A DNA stretch of 64,000 nucleotides from Erythrocercus mccallii (lineage: Eukaryota > Chordata > Aves > Passeriformes > Dicruridae). Every line of letters starts with the position of its first letter. Position 1 is the first letter of the stretch. The position numbers were made by a program, and so were the translations under genes. The stretch covers positions 1 through 64,000 of the forward strand of contig VZRG01000760.1 of assembly GCA_013397435.1 (NCBI GenBank), given 5' to 3'. Of the stretch, positions 38,131 through 50,896 are shown piece by piece. Below the pieces are notes generated by a model that saw only the letters and a list, made by a program, of their open reading frames with translations, did not search any database and was not told the origin of the DNA.

Positions 38131-41100
38131 ATGTTGCTTATTCCTTCCTGTTTAATTCAGATCAATTCACTTTCCTTGCTAGTGAATCACCCCCTTTACT
38201 TGCTAGTGATGTGCACTCTATGTAGTTTCCTAGTTATTTAAAATTTTTACTCTGTCTGGTACTTTCCTTTTTTAGTCACAAAATAATTTAGGCAGTAACC
38301 AAATGGTTTGAAACCCTGAACCTATTCCAGAAATAAGGAAGGGTATTCAGTCTTCAAAGACTTTAGCTTCCTGGCCTGCTGCCCACATCAAATATCCTTC
38401 AGCGACAGACAATAGCAGCCTTAAAAAAATTTTATTCTTCAGTCTTTTCCCAGCCAGCATACCTAAAGCTTTTCTCATAAGATTCCCAAAGCACTTTATT
38501 GAACTGTAGCTAAAGAGCCTTCTTGAGGTTAAGTCCTAACCTCTCTGGCAATCTCCCCACCTTGCCTGGTCTGGAACTTTTTATCCCAGCTCTTGTGAGT
38601 GTCACTGAGCCACAGCTAGGCAACTTCTTGCTCTCTGTTAACTTCATTGTGCTTCCTCATGGCAGAATGTATCCAACTGCAATCACATATACTTTAAATA
38701 TAAAGACAGCTGTGCTCCACTTCAGCTATGGGTTTGGCTTTTTTCATATTTACGTCAGGTAAATTATTGCTACAAATGAAAAAAAAGTAAAGTGAAAGAA
38801 ATAATTCAGAGAAATAGTACAAGCTGGCACAATCAGCCATAAATATTGAAAAACAAACAAAGAATAGTGATATAACATGCAGATCTGAGACAGTCCAAAA
38901 GAGATTCCTTTTGGAAATAGTAGAAATGCCACTATCTGTGTGACTTCAAAAAAAAAAAAAAAAAAAAAGGAATATACAGCACAGTATAACTCTATAGGCT
39001 GCAAAAATGGTTACCTCAATTTCATAGCCCTGAAAATAACCATTTGATTTAAAGAGATGGAAGGGTTACAAAATTTTTCATTACTAATGCAAGCACAGAG
39101 TATAAAATAAAACATCAAAAAAGAGTTCTTTTATGTGAAGATTAAAATTCCAATGATTTCATGTCTCATAAGGATATTTTTTACTTTTTCTCCCCCACAA
39201 TTTCACTTATTTGTAGAGTATTTTCTAACAGAAAAAGTTCTTTTCTCTTTGGAGCACCACAAGTGTGCCTCAAGGAATTTAGCCAGACAAAGTGAGACAG
39301 ACGTGTTAAACAGATGGATGCCAAGGAAGTGGCTTGGTTTCTTAAACAATAGATGTGAAGGACTGGGGAGTAAGTAGAACAGAGTCTTGCCTTGACTGAA
39401 TTAGGGGAGGGGGTCTTTCGTCTTACTGTAAAGGAAAGCAAGAAAACCATCTATTCCATAGTGATAAACCAATGCCTCAATTGTTAACTTTTCTGACTAA
39501 TCTAAGTCCATATTCCTCACATTGGCCCACAGCTCAAAGCTGTCTTAAGCAGTAAACCTTAAGCACAAGGTGCTGCAATCTTACTTCAACCCATAAAGAT
39601 AATGAACTAAGCACAAACGCACATCCTAACCAGCTGAATGCAGTAGAAGCCATGCATTCTCCCAGTGCTGCCAGAGGCTGCCTGGTGGTGCCCTCGTCAG
39701 CTGCAGGTCTGCAGCAAACATGCACATGGAGGTAAGTGACTGTGCAGTGTCACATCCACAATGTGCCTGGCAGGGCATGCCTGGTGACTTGATGTTTACC
39801 ATTTGTGAACTTCACGGTATTTGTATGAAACAGAAGTAATTGTGAAGTAAAAAAGGCAAGTTTTAGTCCCATGAAGCATCTGGAAATGCAGTCTGCATTC
39901 AGTAGCCAAATGATTTTGGTGAGTCACAAATAGGTCTCATTCAAGTCATCACTTGATGCTTTGAAAATCTTTATTTATTGTCTACAAGAAATAAAAAAAT
40001 AATTCTTGTACATCTCACTTCAAATTCCCTAAAAAGACTTATTTATAAATAAGATGGATGGTCAAAGTTGTATTAAAAATTATCTTTCAAAAGTATGTCT
40101 GCTGATTAATAGTTGATCTTTCTCCAAACCAGCAGGCACTTTACAAAATCCTGGATGTAGTCATATATTCTTAGAGATAGGCTGAGTATTCCTTTTCCCA
40201 GGTTTTACAAAATGAGTTCTGTACCTCTTCAAATGTATGTGTCACAAGGTTGTTCCTGAAGTCTACTCTTTATTTTTCATGTGTTAAGCACAAGGTATAT
40301 ATGCTGAAGTATGTAAAACTGAGGCAGTCTGAAAGAGGTAGGCAAGAAGAACATCCTGCTTCTATCAAGGTTTTTAGACATAAGATGATCTAATTCTATT
40401 ACAACAAAATTAACACCACCTTATCTTTATTATCTCTCAGAGGTTACATCATGAATTTTGAACCAGTGGAGTTATACTGGATAATTACTACAGTTTAATA
40501 AAACAAAACAATCTCCATTTCTGAAAACAGATGGTTTTATTCCCAGATCATGACTAAATAACTTTTGTTATTTGTTGCAGTGTAATAATATTAAGGAACC
40601 ATTTAGCCATATGATCCTAACATTTCTGTATTTTAAGCTTTTTAAGAAAATACCAAGTTGATTGCTTTCAACTGCCTCAGAAAGTCTTTACTTCCTCCAT
40701 GAGACAGCAGAGCCATGCTTTAATCTAGAGAAACACAGACTATAGTTCTCAGCATCTAGGAAAGTGCACATTTCTGACCATTGCCTTCATCAAGAATCAA
40801 GGGGTGATAAAGGCTGTTGATAATTTTTCTCTGTGGCTTTCCTACTCCTCAGATCCATCACTTAATCAGCACTAGCAGTTCCTTTGCCCTGAAATTCACA
40901 TGACATTTGGGTGCTGAAAAGGTTTAAAGAAGAGCAGCTAAAACAAAAATATCACCTGTGAAGAGAAAACAAAGGAAGCAAAGCTCACATGCTGCAATCT
41001 CTGTACTGAATTCCCAGTTACTTCTCGAGGAGTTATCCACCACCATTAGGCACATTCCTTTTGCTGTCCCAAGGCATACAGGAATGTAAATAGCTATGTA

Positions 41101-43477
41101 TATGTGTATATATAGGGGCCTCCAGGGAAAGAAGCTTTGAAGCAGACAAGGTTTACTCTGGCAATTATGTAGGATAGATTGGAGACTGGTTAACAGAACA
41201 AACATGAGGTGTGGAAAAAAAAATTGAGAAGGGAAGCAATGATATTGTCCAACAGGGGAACAGAACAGGCTGGGACACGAGGTTTAAATTAAATTCATGA
41301 GAGGTGGGGCTCCCTGGAAATAAGAACTCTCACAAGATTTGGTGATGCACAGCTTCCTTGACCTGGCAGGAATTTTCCTTTTCCATTTTATGACATGTAA
41401 GAAGGAAATCCACGTGCCTTAAAGGTGTAAGACTGCTGTTATTCTGCAGCTTTCTCTACATGAGTGTGTGAGATATGACAATATTGCAAGCATGAGCAAC
41501 AGCATTAGTGTGAACATCTTGGTGTGTTTCACCTTCTGTGTGAAAAAAATAGGGAGCACAGCTTTTTCTTAGATTTTATCAGTATATAGTAGTTGTTGTG
41601 AGAGCCTCAAGTGGATTTTGAGTAGGGAACCAGGCTAATGGTAAAGTCATAGACATCTCAATATAATTTCTGATTTGCATTTGCTGTAGCAACATCCTTT
41701 TCTCTTTCTTTTCTCCTAGTCTACTTTCATTTTCTTCCCTTTCCTAGGATCATTTCTCTGCCTCTCCCTCAAACCTATTCTTTCTTGAAACCTCTCTGAA
41801 ATCATTACCCTAGGTGCTGCAAACTCATCTACCTCCCAATCTGCCCCCTCTTCCGAGTCTGTGCATTTCTATTCTTGCTCGAGCCTAACAGGTGGGAAAA
41901 GCCAGAAAAAAACGCAGTCAGCACAGCTCATTGCTAATGCCTCAAAAAGAATATGCCCTCTTGCTTTCCTAGGTCTTTATATGCTGTTATATACCTGTAA
42001 TAGAAACAACAATGGGCATGGGCTGTGCAGACAGGAGCTTGGGATGAGCTCTGCAGACCAAAACAGAGGCAAACTACGAAGTTTTCTGTCACTTGCTGTC
42101 TGTTGACCTAAGCTGTGATCTACACTCAGTATGCCTGTGTTTGAGACTGCAGACTGCCCATAAAACTCACAATGCCAGCAGCTGCCTGAGCATCTGCAGA
42201 TAGGTGTATTTCAGGAACAGAGTTCTGCTGGTTCCTGGATTTTGTAAATGGTCTTTTTAGACCTGTGAGCCCTTGTGGCTGGGCTAAAGATCTCCATCCC
42301 TGTTTCTTGCCTGAAAATACTCAGGTTTGATTTTTTCCCCTGACATACATGGTCTGGTTGAATTTCCTATGAAAAAAGATTTATTTAAATTTTAATAAAT
42401 CATTTATTTTATAGCATTTTCCCCAAGATTTGCAGATTCTGAAATGTCAATTAACTTGACAATAAAGCCCTTTCAAAAATAAAATAAAGCCTTATTTAAA
42501 CAGCCAAATAATCATTTAGATTATAAATTAAGTGGAACTAAGATTATTCCCTGTATTTTCACTACTAAAAGAACAGCTGAGAATTAATTGGATTGGTTTC
42601 TCTTCAAACTCATGGAGGGAGTTCTAAAACATCCTGCTTTAAATTTCCATTAAACAGTTTCAGATGTATTCAGTGGAGTCAGGCACTTAATTTCTAGCCT
42701 GAAGAGGTTCCACAAGGATTCTGGGAGCCACTAAACACTGGAAAGATGTAGGTTTTCTTCTTGGAATTACCTTTGATAATGAGGCTGACTTTCTTCTCTC
42801 GAGATGGCTGATCAGACTAGCAGGAAAAATGACTGTGTCTTACTCCTCAGATATGTCCCAAAACTATAAGAAAGTGAACAGGTTGTTTCCGGAGTGCTAG
42901 TCAGCTGGGCAAGAGCCAGCACTGGAAACTGCTGTGATGTACACCTCTGAAACAGGGATCATCCAAAGAGAGCACAAAAATGTCGCAGTGAGAGACAGTG
43001 AGCAAAGAGAAGTTGATTGAGATTTCAAACTTTTCTGGTCACTGAGGATTGTAAAAGCCTAATCCAGAAAATAAAGAGCTTCCCCTGAGTGTTATATATA
43101 TTTTTGTTTCTTCCATATTGAATTATATGGGATTATTCCAGTTGCTCAGCAGCAGTCCTTTACACAGGCTATGTTGCCCTAAGGGACTAAGGTTCAGCAA
43201 AGGATATTGGGATGCAACAGATAGATTAGTTTGTATGAGTTTGTTGGGGGGACAGGGGTGTTTGTTTATATAGTTGCTCATCTGTTTGGTTGTGCTTTTT
43301 TTAGATTTTAGTTACAATTTGGATGCGTTGCAACCAGTCCTACTACTCTAAACTACTGTTCTCACATTTGTGTGAAGTCTGTAACTATCAGAGAACTTTT
43401 GAAATTTGCAAAATTAGGATGCCTTTCATTCATAAGTCACAAGCACTTAGCTGTTAGCTAAGTTAGCTAAGCTGATA
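38131..43477. other. unique noncoding sequence
   Basis: No gene is supported; frames reach at most 93 codons. An A21 run is listed separately. A pyrimidine-rich stretch at about 41,690-41,850 is the only other compositional feature. No transposon is recognised. Confidence 0.55.
38948..38968 (+). repeat. poly(A) run of 21
   Basis: An uninterrupted A21 follows TGACTTC. It could mark the 3' end of a retroposed sequence, but the upstream bases show no recognisable gene, SINE or polyadenylation signal at the right distance. Confidence 0.95.
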
Positions 43478-43482
43478 GCTGT

Positions 43483-44069
43483 TGTGGTGTATTCCTTTAG
43501 TGAATTGTTCCCCCCTATATTGCTGCTTTAACCCAAGTTAACTTCCCCCCTCTCCTGTTGTTTGTCACTCCCTGGACCTACCCTTTGCCTCACCTACCAG
43601 GATGTCAATTCTCATCTGTCCCTGCCCTCAGTTCTGGAAAATTCTGTGTTCTTTGACGCACCATTGGTTTACTTAAGTTATATCGTCCCTTTGTGTTCCC
43701 CCATTGGTTGTTGTTCTGTAAGTCCCTCCCTGTGATCCTCCCTGGTAATATCCTATTGGTTGAATGTTTGTACCCTCCCTTAGTACCTCCTCTGTTTATA
43801 AGTGGATGCACAGCCCTGTTCTTTGGCTTTCGTCCCTGAGCCTTTCAAGGAGTAAGTCACCTTGGAATTCATACAAAGGATCCCTCTGTCTTCCTTGCCT
43901 CCCTTGCTCGGCGTTGCACCATCCAAGTGGTGTAGAGAGAACACCCTGCTCTACTGCCACCCAGATCATTTCTCACTGGGGGGCAGCCACTCTTGGTGCC
44001 AGTGCCTGGGAGCTGGCTGGGCTGGAGGTATCTCCAGCATTGCGTCAGGTAGCCTCATTAAAAGGTGCA
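43483..44069 (+). mobile_element. endogenous retrovirus LTR (possibly with leader)
   Basis: Starting TGTGGTGTATTCC, this segment has a promoter-like layout. Three inverted CCAAT boxes lie in a row (CCATTGGT at 43,661 and 43,701, TATTGGTTG at 43,753), then a TATA-like TTTATAAG at 43,795-43,802. The position expected for the polyadenylation signal reads AGTAAG (43,851), a probable decay of AATAAA. A GC-richer, U5/leader-like stretch follows with CTGGGGGGCAGCC at 43,978. The right edge is uncertain. With an end at 44,069, the flanks GCTGT (43,478-43,482) and GCTTT (44,070-44,074) would be a 5-bp duplication with one mismatch. Alternatively the LTR ends near 43,975 and leader sequence follows. 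No gag, pol or env is present. Confidence 0.65.
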
Positions 44070-44074
44070 GCTTT

Positions 44075-45126
44075 TGAAACATCTAGATGTTCTACAAATT
44101 CATTTCAAAATGACTCTGCTTTATGGCATCTAACATTTTAACCTACTACTCTTCATTCTCATTTCAACAACAATTTTCTAGAAGGTCTAACAAAAGCACA
44201 AAAAATTTCTTTGGAGCTACAATTAGATTGTTTTCCTGCCTTTTCCACTTTTCTGCATTTGCTACATTAAGATACTGCCTCATTGGCAGCCAGTTACATA
44301 AAATGTTATAATACTTAGAGGTTCTTGTAACAGCCAGGCAGGACTAAGAGCTGTTTTACCTTTGGCTTTTAATTTCTCAGCATATTTCTGTTCAGAGATA
44401 GACCCCTTGGAGGAATGTTTTCAGTATGCCATACTGGGAGATATTTTTAAGTGTGCACACAATTACAGCTCATTACAACAGTGGGAGTAATTTGCCTGCC
44501 TGCTTTCTCAGCCTTCATATTGAAATGACACTTCACTGTTATTTTTTGAATGGTAAAAATGGGACAGGTTTATGCCAATATTATCTATACGTAGAGATAT
44601 GTATGCTTCTATGGCATTCTCATGTGCATGCCAAATATCTAGTGACAAGGGAACATCAGCATCACATTAGACAGTTTCAAATACCACATTATGACTTCAA
44701 TTGCTGTATGTCCACAAGGCAATACTTTGTTGTATTCACTTATATACATTAAACTGCCTTTTATTTTATTTGTGGAACTCTGATCAAACTGGTAGTTTTT
44801 AAATCTCTGATTAAGCACCAAAAGAACAGTAGGGACTAATTTCTGTTGCCTAAATGCCATTTAGTGCTGTTTGAAATGCTCAAGGATACCTTGGGCATTC
44901 AGATGGGGCTGGCAGCTACAACATCAGATAGAGAAATACAGAAGTGCTTTTCTGGAATGAGATCTGGATGCCAGATGGCATACCCTAGAGCATCTCAATT
45001 GCTTCTACATGCCTATATGTGCATAACTGAAAGGAGAATGCAGTGAACTTTCAGGGAGGCGTTTAATTTAAGCCTCTGCGTAAAACTGATACCTACATTG
45101 ACAGTATGCATTCTCTGAAGAGAGCT
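44075..45126. other. unique noncoding sequence
   Basis: No gene is supported. The longest frame (44,426-44,752, plus, 108 codons) has no domain and overlaps a minus-strand frame. Confidence 0.55.
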
Positions 45127-45442
45127 ACAGAATCAGAAAATATTCTGAGTTGGAAGGGATTCACAAGCATCATCAAGCCCAGCTTTTAGCCTTGCACAGG
45201 ACACCCCCAAGAGTCACACCATATGCCTGAGAATGCTGTCGAAATGCTTCTTGAACTTTGTCAGGCCTGGTACTGCGACCACGTCCCTTGGGAAGCCTCT
45301 TCCAGTGCCTAATAGCTTTTTTCTAATAGCTAACCTAAACCTTCCCTGACACAACTTCAGGCCACTCTCTTGCCAGAGGATCACCAGAGAAGAGATCAGC
45401 ACCTGCCCCTCTACTTCATCTCACAAGGAAGTAGGCAGAAAA
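45127..45442 (-). mobile_element. CR1 LINE, 3' UTR fragment (third subfamily)
   Basis: ACAGAATCAGAAAATATTCT is followed by GAGTTGGAAGGGATTCACAA, CATCATCAAGCCCAGC, GCACAGGACACCCCCAAGAG, TCACACCATATGCCTGAGA, a TTGAACTTTGTCAGGCCTGG block, the CTGACACAACTTCAGGCCA block and AGAGATCAGCACCTGCCCCT. This is the reverse complement of a distinct CR1 3' UTR subfamily whose core has 'GGGACCCACAAGGATCAT'. It lies 0.5 kb before a CR1 ORF2 piece in the same orientation. The two could be one insertion with an internal gap, but the intervening ~500 bp do not look like CR1. Confidence 0.9.
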
Positions 45443-45944
45443 CTTTAGGCTTTTAGGCAGAAAACACTTCAGGTCCATAGAAGCTCCTACTTAATTTTAT
45501 ATTTCTGTGAAATATGCAGTGAAGATACGCATTTATACCTGGCTTTATCTGTCCTAGGTTTAACTGTCTAGGTTAACTAGGTTAACTAAGACTGTAACCA
45601 TGTACAGGACTTTAATAGTTGGATTCAGATCCAGAGTTCAGAAGCAACTGCTATTTGAAATGACATAGAATAATCAGTACAGCTGCATAGGCATGGCAGA
45701 GGAGAAACAGGATCTGTGGGAAACTAGCACCCTCTTGGATCAGCAGCTAGACACCAGGCTACTAACAGATCCTGTGGTATTTCAAATGGTGGTAGATCAT
45801 TGTGTTTAGATGGCTCTATCCCTTCCTTCATGTGATGTAGATGTCTAAGCTCTACCGTAAACACTGGAGATCTAAGGCTTGATTCAGGCACATACAGAAG
45901 TTACTGTTTTCTCTTTGCCATGAAAGGCCTGGTTCTGGTTTGTG
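45443..45944. other. noncoding gap between two CR1 pieces
   Basis: No gene is seen. Contains a 9-bp tandem repeat: CTAGGTTAA occurs twice in a row at 45,568-45,585, with a related CTAGGTTTAA at 45,554. A word AGGCAGAAAAC is also doubled near 45,431 and 45,456. Confidence 0.6.
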
Positions 45945-47095
45945 TCCAACTTAGCACCAGAATCCCAGATCTCTTACTGCAAAGCTGCTTCCGAGATGGT
46001 TAATCTCCCAGCACGTACAAGTTCATGGGGTTATTACTCCCCAGATACAGGATTCACCCTTCCCTTACTTGGACTGCATGAGGTTTCTGTCAGCCCCTTT
46101 CTCCAGCCTGAATGGCAGCTCCTCTGAATGGCAGCATAACTACATGGTATATCAGATGCTCATTCTTGAGGGCCCACTCTATCCTATCACCTAGGTCATT
46201 AAGGAATATGTTAGATTGTATTGACTGAGAATATTCTAATATTGACTAACCTCCAGCAGGAATTTGTGCTACTGATCACAGCTGTTTGTGCCCAGTGGTG
46301 CAGCTGCTGCAGTTTTCACTCAACATCCCCTTACCCAACAAGTACTTTATCAGTTTGTCAGTAAGGATGGGGGGTGGTCTTAAAAATCTTACTAAATACA
46401 AGATAGAAAATGCCCACTGCTTACCTCTTGTCCTCCAAGCCAGTCATCTCATCACAGGAGGTAACCATATTGGTCAAGCATGATTTCCCCTTCATAAATC
46501 CATGATGACTACTCCCAGTCACTTTCCTGTCCTTCATGTATCTGGAAAGAGTTTCCTGGAATTGTTGATTCAACATTCTTCCCAGGAATCAAGGGGAGGC
46601 TGGACCATCTTAGTTCTCCAGATTCTTCTTGCCCTCTAGGGCAACAAATAGAAGTGATTGTTTTCTTCCAGTTCTCAAGAAGCTCATGGTCACCATGACC
46701 TTTGCAAAACAGTAGAGACTGGCCTCACAATGACATTGGTCAGTGCGTGCCTCCCATGAAGACACTTGTGTGTCTGATTGGTTTCTGTGTTCCCTTCTCT
46801 GATCAGTGGGGACATTGAGGAAAAGGGTTCCTTGCTCTAAATTTTATCTCTTGCCTAATGGGCTGTCTGAAGATCAGTGCTGACTGTACAAACTGAGGCG
46901 AAGGAAGTTTTGGCCTTTTCAATGTCCTTTGACACCAAATTCTTGCCCCTTCAGTAACAGTGCCACATTTTCCCTACACTTCCTCCTGACTTTTCCTGAC
47001 ATTGAGGTTTCTCAGCAGACTCAGGTCAGATAGGTTTTGGCTTTTCTTAACACATCCCTTCACATGCTTGAAATAAAGAAGGAATCTGGATGGTT
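45945..47095 (-). mobile_element. CR1 LINE ORF2 reverse-transcriptase region, decayed
   Basis: Long blocks match the reverse complement of the CR1 reverse transcriptase and the region after it: CCTAGGTCATTAAGGAATAT (46,191), AGCCAGTCATCTCATCACAG (46,438), GGTCAAGCATGATTTCCCCT (46,471), TTCATAAATCCATGATGACT, CTTTCCTGTCCTTCATGTAT and TGGTCACCATGACCTTTGC. Near 46,960 CACATTTTCCCTACACTTCC continues the element. In an intact element this region primes and copies CR1 RNA at a nicked target. Here stops and indels in all frames make it dead. It is about 1.15 kb, the longest CR1 segment in the window. The 5' end fades near 47,095 and the 3' UTR is not directly attached. Confidence 0.88.
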
Positions 47096-50000
47096 AGCCT
47101 TCACTGGCTAATGTTTAGATGTAACACCACCTTTCTTTTAGCAGGGTTCTTTCACTTGAGACCTAATGTTTGGATTCAAGTATATTTCTCAAGTTACATA
47201 GGCTGCAACCTGTGATTTGATTCCAAGCTGCAAGAGCAACACTTTTATTAGAGCTGTTTTCTCCTGTATACATCATGTCCTATTCAAATTTACCATGCTG
47301 TACACTGCTGTTACAAAAAGAACTAGAAACAGTTAGGGAAAGGGAAAGCCATCCTGTTTGTCATTTGCTTTTGCTGCCTGCTCAGTGCTGCATACTCAGG
47401 GCCATTTTGCTCTGCCTAAGGCTCCTATCACTCTGATGGATCTGGAACACTGCAGTCAGGTATAGCTGTAAGAGATGCAAAACACTGCTGAAAGGGATAA
47501 TTTTGGTAAACAACATACATGACACTCAAATATTATTGAGTAGGATTTAAAAGGAATAAGAAAACACAAAGTTTTACATGCACATGGAAGAGTAGAAACC
47601 ATCACAAATTAATGCAAGACCAAAATTTTTGTTAATCCTAAGTAAAAAATGACAGGGATATTATAGTAGATCATGCTAGGGATCATGTTGAATTTTACCA
47701 CAAGGAAGCTGAACTGGCAATTAGTTTTAGTAAATTAAAATAGATTTTCTGTTCTTTTATATTCAATAGTGTTACTGTTTGGATACAGAAGGCTTTATAT
47801 CTTTTAAAGAGAGTTATCTTTATGCATTTATAAACTTGCTATACATGAATCTATGTCCAGCAAGTGTAATTTTGAGGAAGATCTCATGATACAGAGAGTG
47901 TAGGTATCTTCCACTTGCTTTGTTACATGCTACAGTTATTCTAAGATGCATGTAGTAGGCAAACAGGTAGTATACTCTTTGTTCATAAGTAGATAAGATT
48001 GTTGAGGTCATATCCTAAGAGTTATTAATTTCCCATTCATGAGTGACTTCTTTATGAAAAGAGAGAAGAAAAATATGTGGAACTCTTGTTTTACAATAAT
48101 TTTTCAGCTGCCAGCTGCTTCCCCAGGATCCCTGTGGATCCCCCATGGGAAAGAAGTACCACCTAAACAAGTGCTGATAAATTGCCCATATGCAATAGGA
48201 GCACTGCAGGAGGTGTCACAAATGTCATGTTTATGGTGCATGTGCAATGCCACTGATCTGCGGTGGCCCCTAATCCTGACATGCCCAGGCTCCTGTGCCT
48301 GCATAGACTGATTTAATGCTCCACATACAAAGCAAGACTCAATAAACATGCACAGAACTATGTAGATGAGATTTATCTTTCCAGGACTACCATGCCTCCC
48401 AATCAGCACTCTGCCTACAGCTTCATTAAGACAGGCAGTTTTTGTATGATGAACATTCCTGCCAAGTCAACATGTGGATTGCTCAAAACCTGGTGATTCT
48501 ATGTTTTCTGACTTTAAAATCAAATCCAGGACAGAAAACTAAAAGTAACCCTATATTCCTCACTTAACACAAATCTGTAGACTTGTCACTACTCTCACGA
48601 ACCAAAGTATCATAACATAGGGTCACCTTCCTTTATGCAATATCCTGATTCTCTGACACTTTCATTATTTTTCCCATAAAACAAAATTACTTCAATCAGT
48701 TACTGGTGCAATTCAGAATAACCTGCTCTTTACTATTGGCTTGGGTTCTCTACATAAGAGAAAAATCTGCATAGCAGTGTTTTAAATCCTCTCCTAATAA
48801 ACATACTTTTTGCCCAATATAAGAAAAGACTTGGAGTGACTTAATGGGACAAATGGACCACTATAATGAAAAGATATATCTGCAACATCTGATGCACTTC
48901 AGACATAAACAAATCTGTGCCTGCAGGCTCTCTCTTTTCTAGCACTCCAGCAGATTTCTTTGGGGAAAACCAGAACTTCTGTTTACTCTGCCTTTTTAGC
49001 TTTTTGAAGTGATTCAGGCACATTAACAGTTGCAATGCCTTTCCCAGATGCGCTACAAAGAGCAAAATGCCAGTTAAAGTTGTTCACTGTACCAGTAACT
49101 TATCTCTTACTTATTTGTGGAGAGTGCATTCAGAGCTGAATTCAACCAAATACAGCAGTTGATGCCTTAGTGTCTATCTGGTCCCAAATTGCCACTGCAA
49201 AAGGAGGTGGCTCTTCTGTGGGTCCTGTGTCTTACCTACTAATTTTGTGCAGTCTTACGTAACTTAAGACTTCCTAAATACATCCATGCATAGGCAACCC
49301 ACTGAACCGACAGAGCAGGAGTCAGCTGCACATTGCAGACATGAATTTAAGGCATCTCAGTGTAGTTTACACATGAGTTAAAGTTCTCATTAGAGTAAGC
49401 AGATATCTGTAGTTTGTCTTAGCTAGTCCAACATAGCCATCTGGTGCAACATTGGTGTTCAAGGCAAACTCACAAGGCTTGCAGATATGACATGGAAGAC
49501 TTTCTGAAGACTTTCTGGCTTTCTAAAGCAGCAGCTGGAAGCTGGGTTTGATAACTGGCATACAGATGAATAAATAGAGCATCAAAAGTCACTTTGAGCA
49601 CCACAGAGCACCCTGCCACGTTTTCAGATGCCACTTCAGAAGGACACTGGTCAGTTGTTAGAAACCTACTAGCCTCAAGCAGGTATCTTGACAACCCTAG
49701 GATACCTGCAGGATACTCGATGGAATCCTAAATGAAACCTCATGCCTACACTTGAGCAACTAAATACCTCTCCATCAACTCTGAGGTCATGACTTAGACT
49801 CCTATTTCATGCATCATCACCTTTAGGAAGCTAAGGAGGTGAATCTCATCTCCAGTGGAGAATTGTGTGAAACTGCAGTTTGTGATTCACACACCTCCAG
49901 GAAGGTCTTCTTTTGGGACTGGATACTGCTGCTCATGGCTGTTAGGATCTATCCCAGGTTGCTGGGATCTATCCTGGGCTGCTGATAATAGATAACTTCG

Positions 50001-50518
50001 GCAGTTACTGGAGAGAAAGGGCTGGGAAACATCTTCCAGCTCTATGAATGACACCTGTGGATTATACTAATACTCTGTCCCTGCTTTCTCCTTTTCTCCC
50101 ATTCATGCCACAAAGCAAACACTAGATGTTTCAGTCTGCAATGCAGTGCCAGCCCACAAAGCAGAGTGAAACTAAAGAAAACAAAATTCTCAGCTTTTAT
50201 TCTACATGTATTTCAAAGTAAATAAAAGTCATGTGATCTACTCTTCAACTTTGAATGCAGTGCAACTACCAGAGTATGCGGCTTGTGACTTGACCATATC
50301 CCAGTCTTTTCTTCTAGTCAGGTAGATGAAAATTTTAATCCACTTCCAAATTTTCAAAAATGCTCCTATCTCCTTCTTTCATTCTCACAAAATATTTGCG
50401 ATATACTCTTGTCACTCAGACATCATTCTGTACCAAAATGTTCTCACTGACAACCCTAGTATGAGTTGTCCAGTGTTCTCAGCAAAGTAAGTGGCACAGT
50501 TTTTATTTTTAAAATATG
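47096..50518. other. unique noncoding sequence
   Basis: No gene is supported. The longest frames (48,104-48,409, minus, 101 codons; 48,039-48,311, plus, 90 codons) overlap on opposite strands with no domain. Two imperfect 20-bp tandem units lie at 49,941-49,980 (GGATCTATCC repeated, about 15 of 20 bases matching). Confidence 0.55.
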
Positions 50519-50783
50519 ACTCTCTGTTGCCCTGGTTTTTCTGAGATTTTTTAAAGCCTTCTACTTACTTATAAGATGGAGTCAGTTCTTTAGTTACTGT
50601 ACAGTATTAAGGGTCAGTTTTTCACTTTCTCACACTTTGGAACATAAACAACCTTTCTTGTTTTTGTTCACTGTCCTTGCTTACATATTTCTAGCCTGAA
50701 AATAATGTTGGTTGACAGCTGGTCTGGCCAGTGGGGTGAAGGGGTAGTAACCCCAGAAGCCAATCCACCACCAGACCCACAAA

Positions 50784-50793
50784 ATTATAAAAG
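50784..50793 (+). promoter_or_regulatory. LTR TATA box
   Basis: ATTATAAAAG lies at the expected place in the LTR, upstream of the polyadenylation signal. Initiation would be predicted about 25-30 bp downstream, near 50,815. Activity is unknown. Confidence 0.6.
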
Positions 50794-50800
50794 AAAAAGA

Positions 50801-50806
50801 AATAAA
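50801..50806 (+). promoter_or_regulatory. LTR polyadenylation signal
   Basis: A canonical AATAAA within the solo LTR, followed by a T-run and GT-rich sequence (TGTTGTTGTTTTCGTG at about 50,863), the usual downstream element. Could terminate a plus-strand transcript. Confidence 0.65.
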
Positions 50807-50896
50807 CAGGCTGGGGCCCTTTTTTGCTGGGGACCAGCTTTCACTGCAGACCTCTGCCTCCGTGTTGTTGTTTTCGTGTTCCGGGCAACAGCTCTC

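Larger units (their letters stand above)
50525..50890 (+). mobile_element. well-preserved solo LTR, class II-like (366 bp)
   Basis: The element opens TGTTGCC and closes GGCAACA, a perfect 7-bp terminal inverted repeat. It is flanked by ACTCTC (50,519-50,524) and GCTCTC (50,891-50,896), a 6-bp target duplication with one mismatch. Inside are a TATA box (ATTATAAAAG, 50,784-50,793) and AATAAA (50,801-50,806) just 17 bp downstream, then ~75 bp of U5 ending in TTCCGGGCAACA. The close TATA-to-polyadenylation spacing and 6-bp duplication resemble avian class II/alpharetrovirus LTRs (family knowledge). No internal retroviral DNA adjoins it, so recombination has left a solo LTR. The intact signals suggest a young insertion; it could still act as a promoter or poly(A) site. 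Confidence 0.85.

Noticed and set aside
38880..38968. Processed pseudogene ending in A21
   Set aside because: No gene-like sequence, SINE body or polyadenylation signal precedes the A-run, and no flanking duplication was found.
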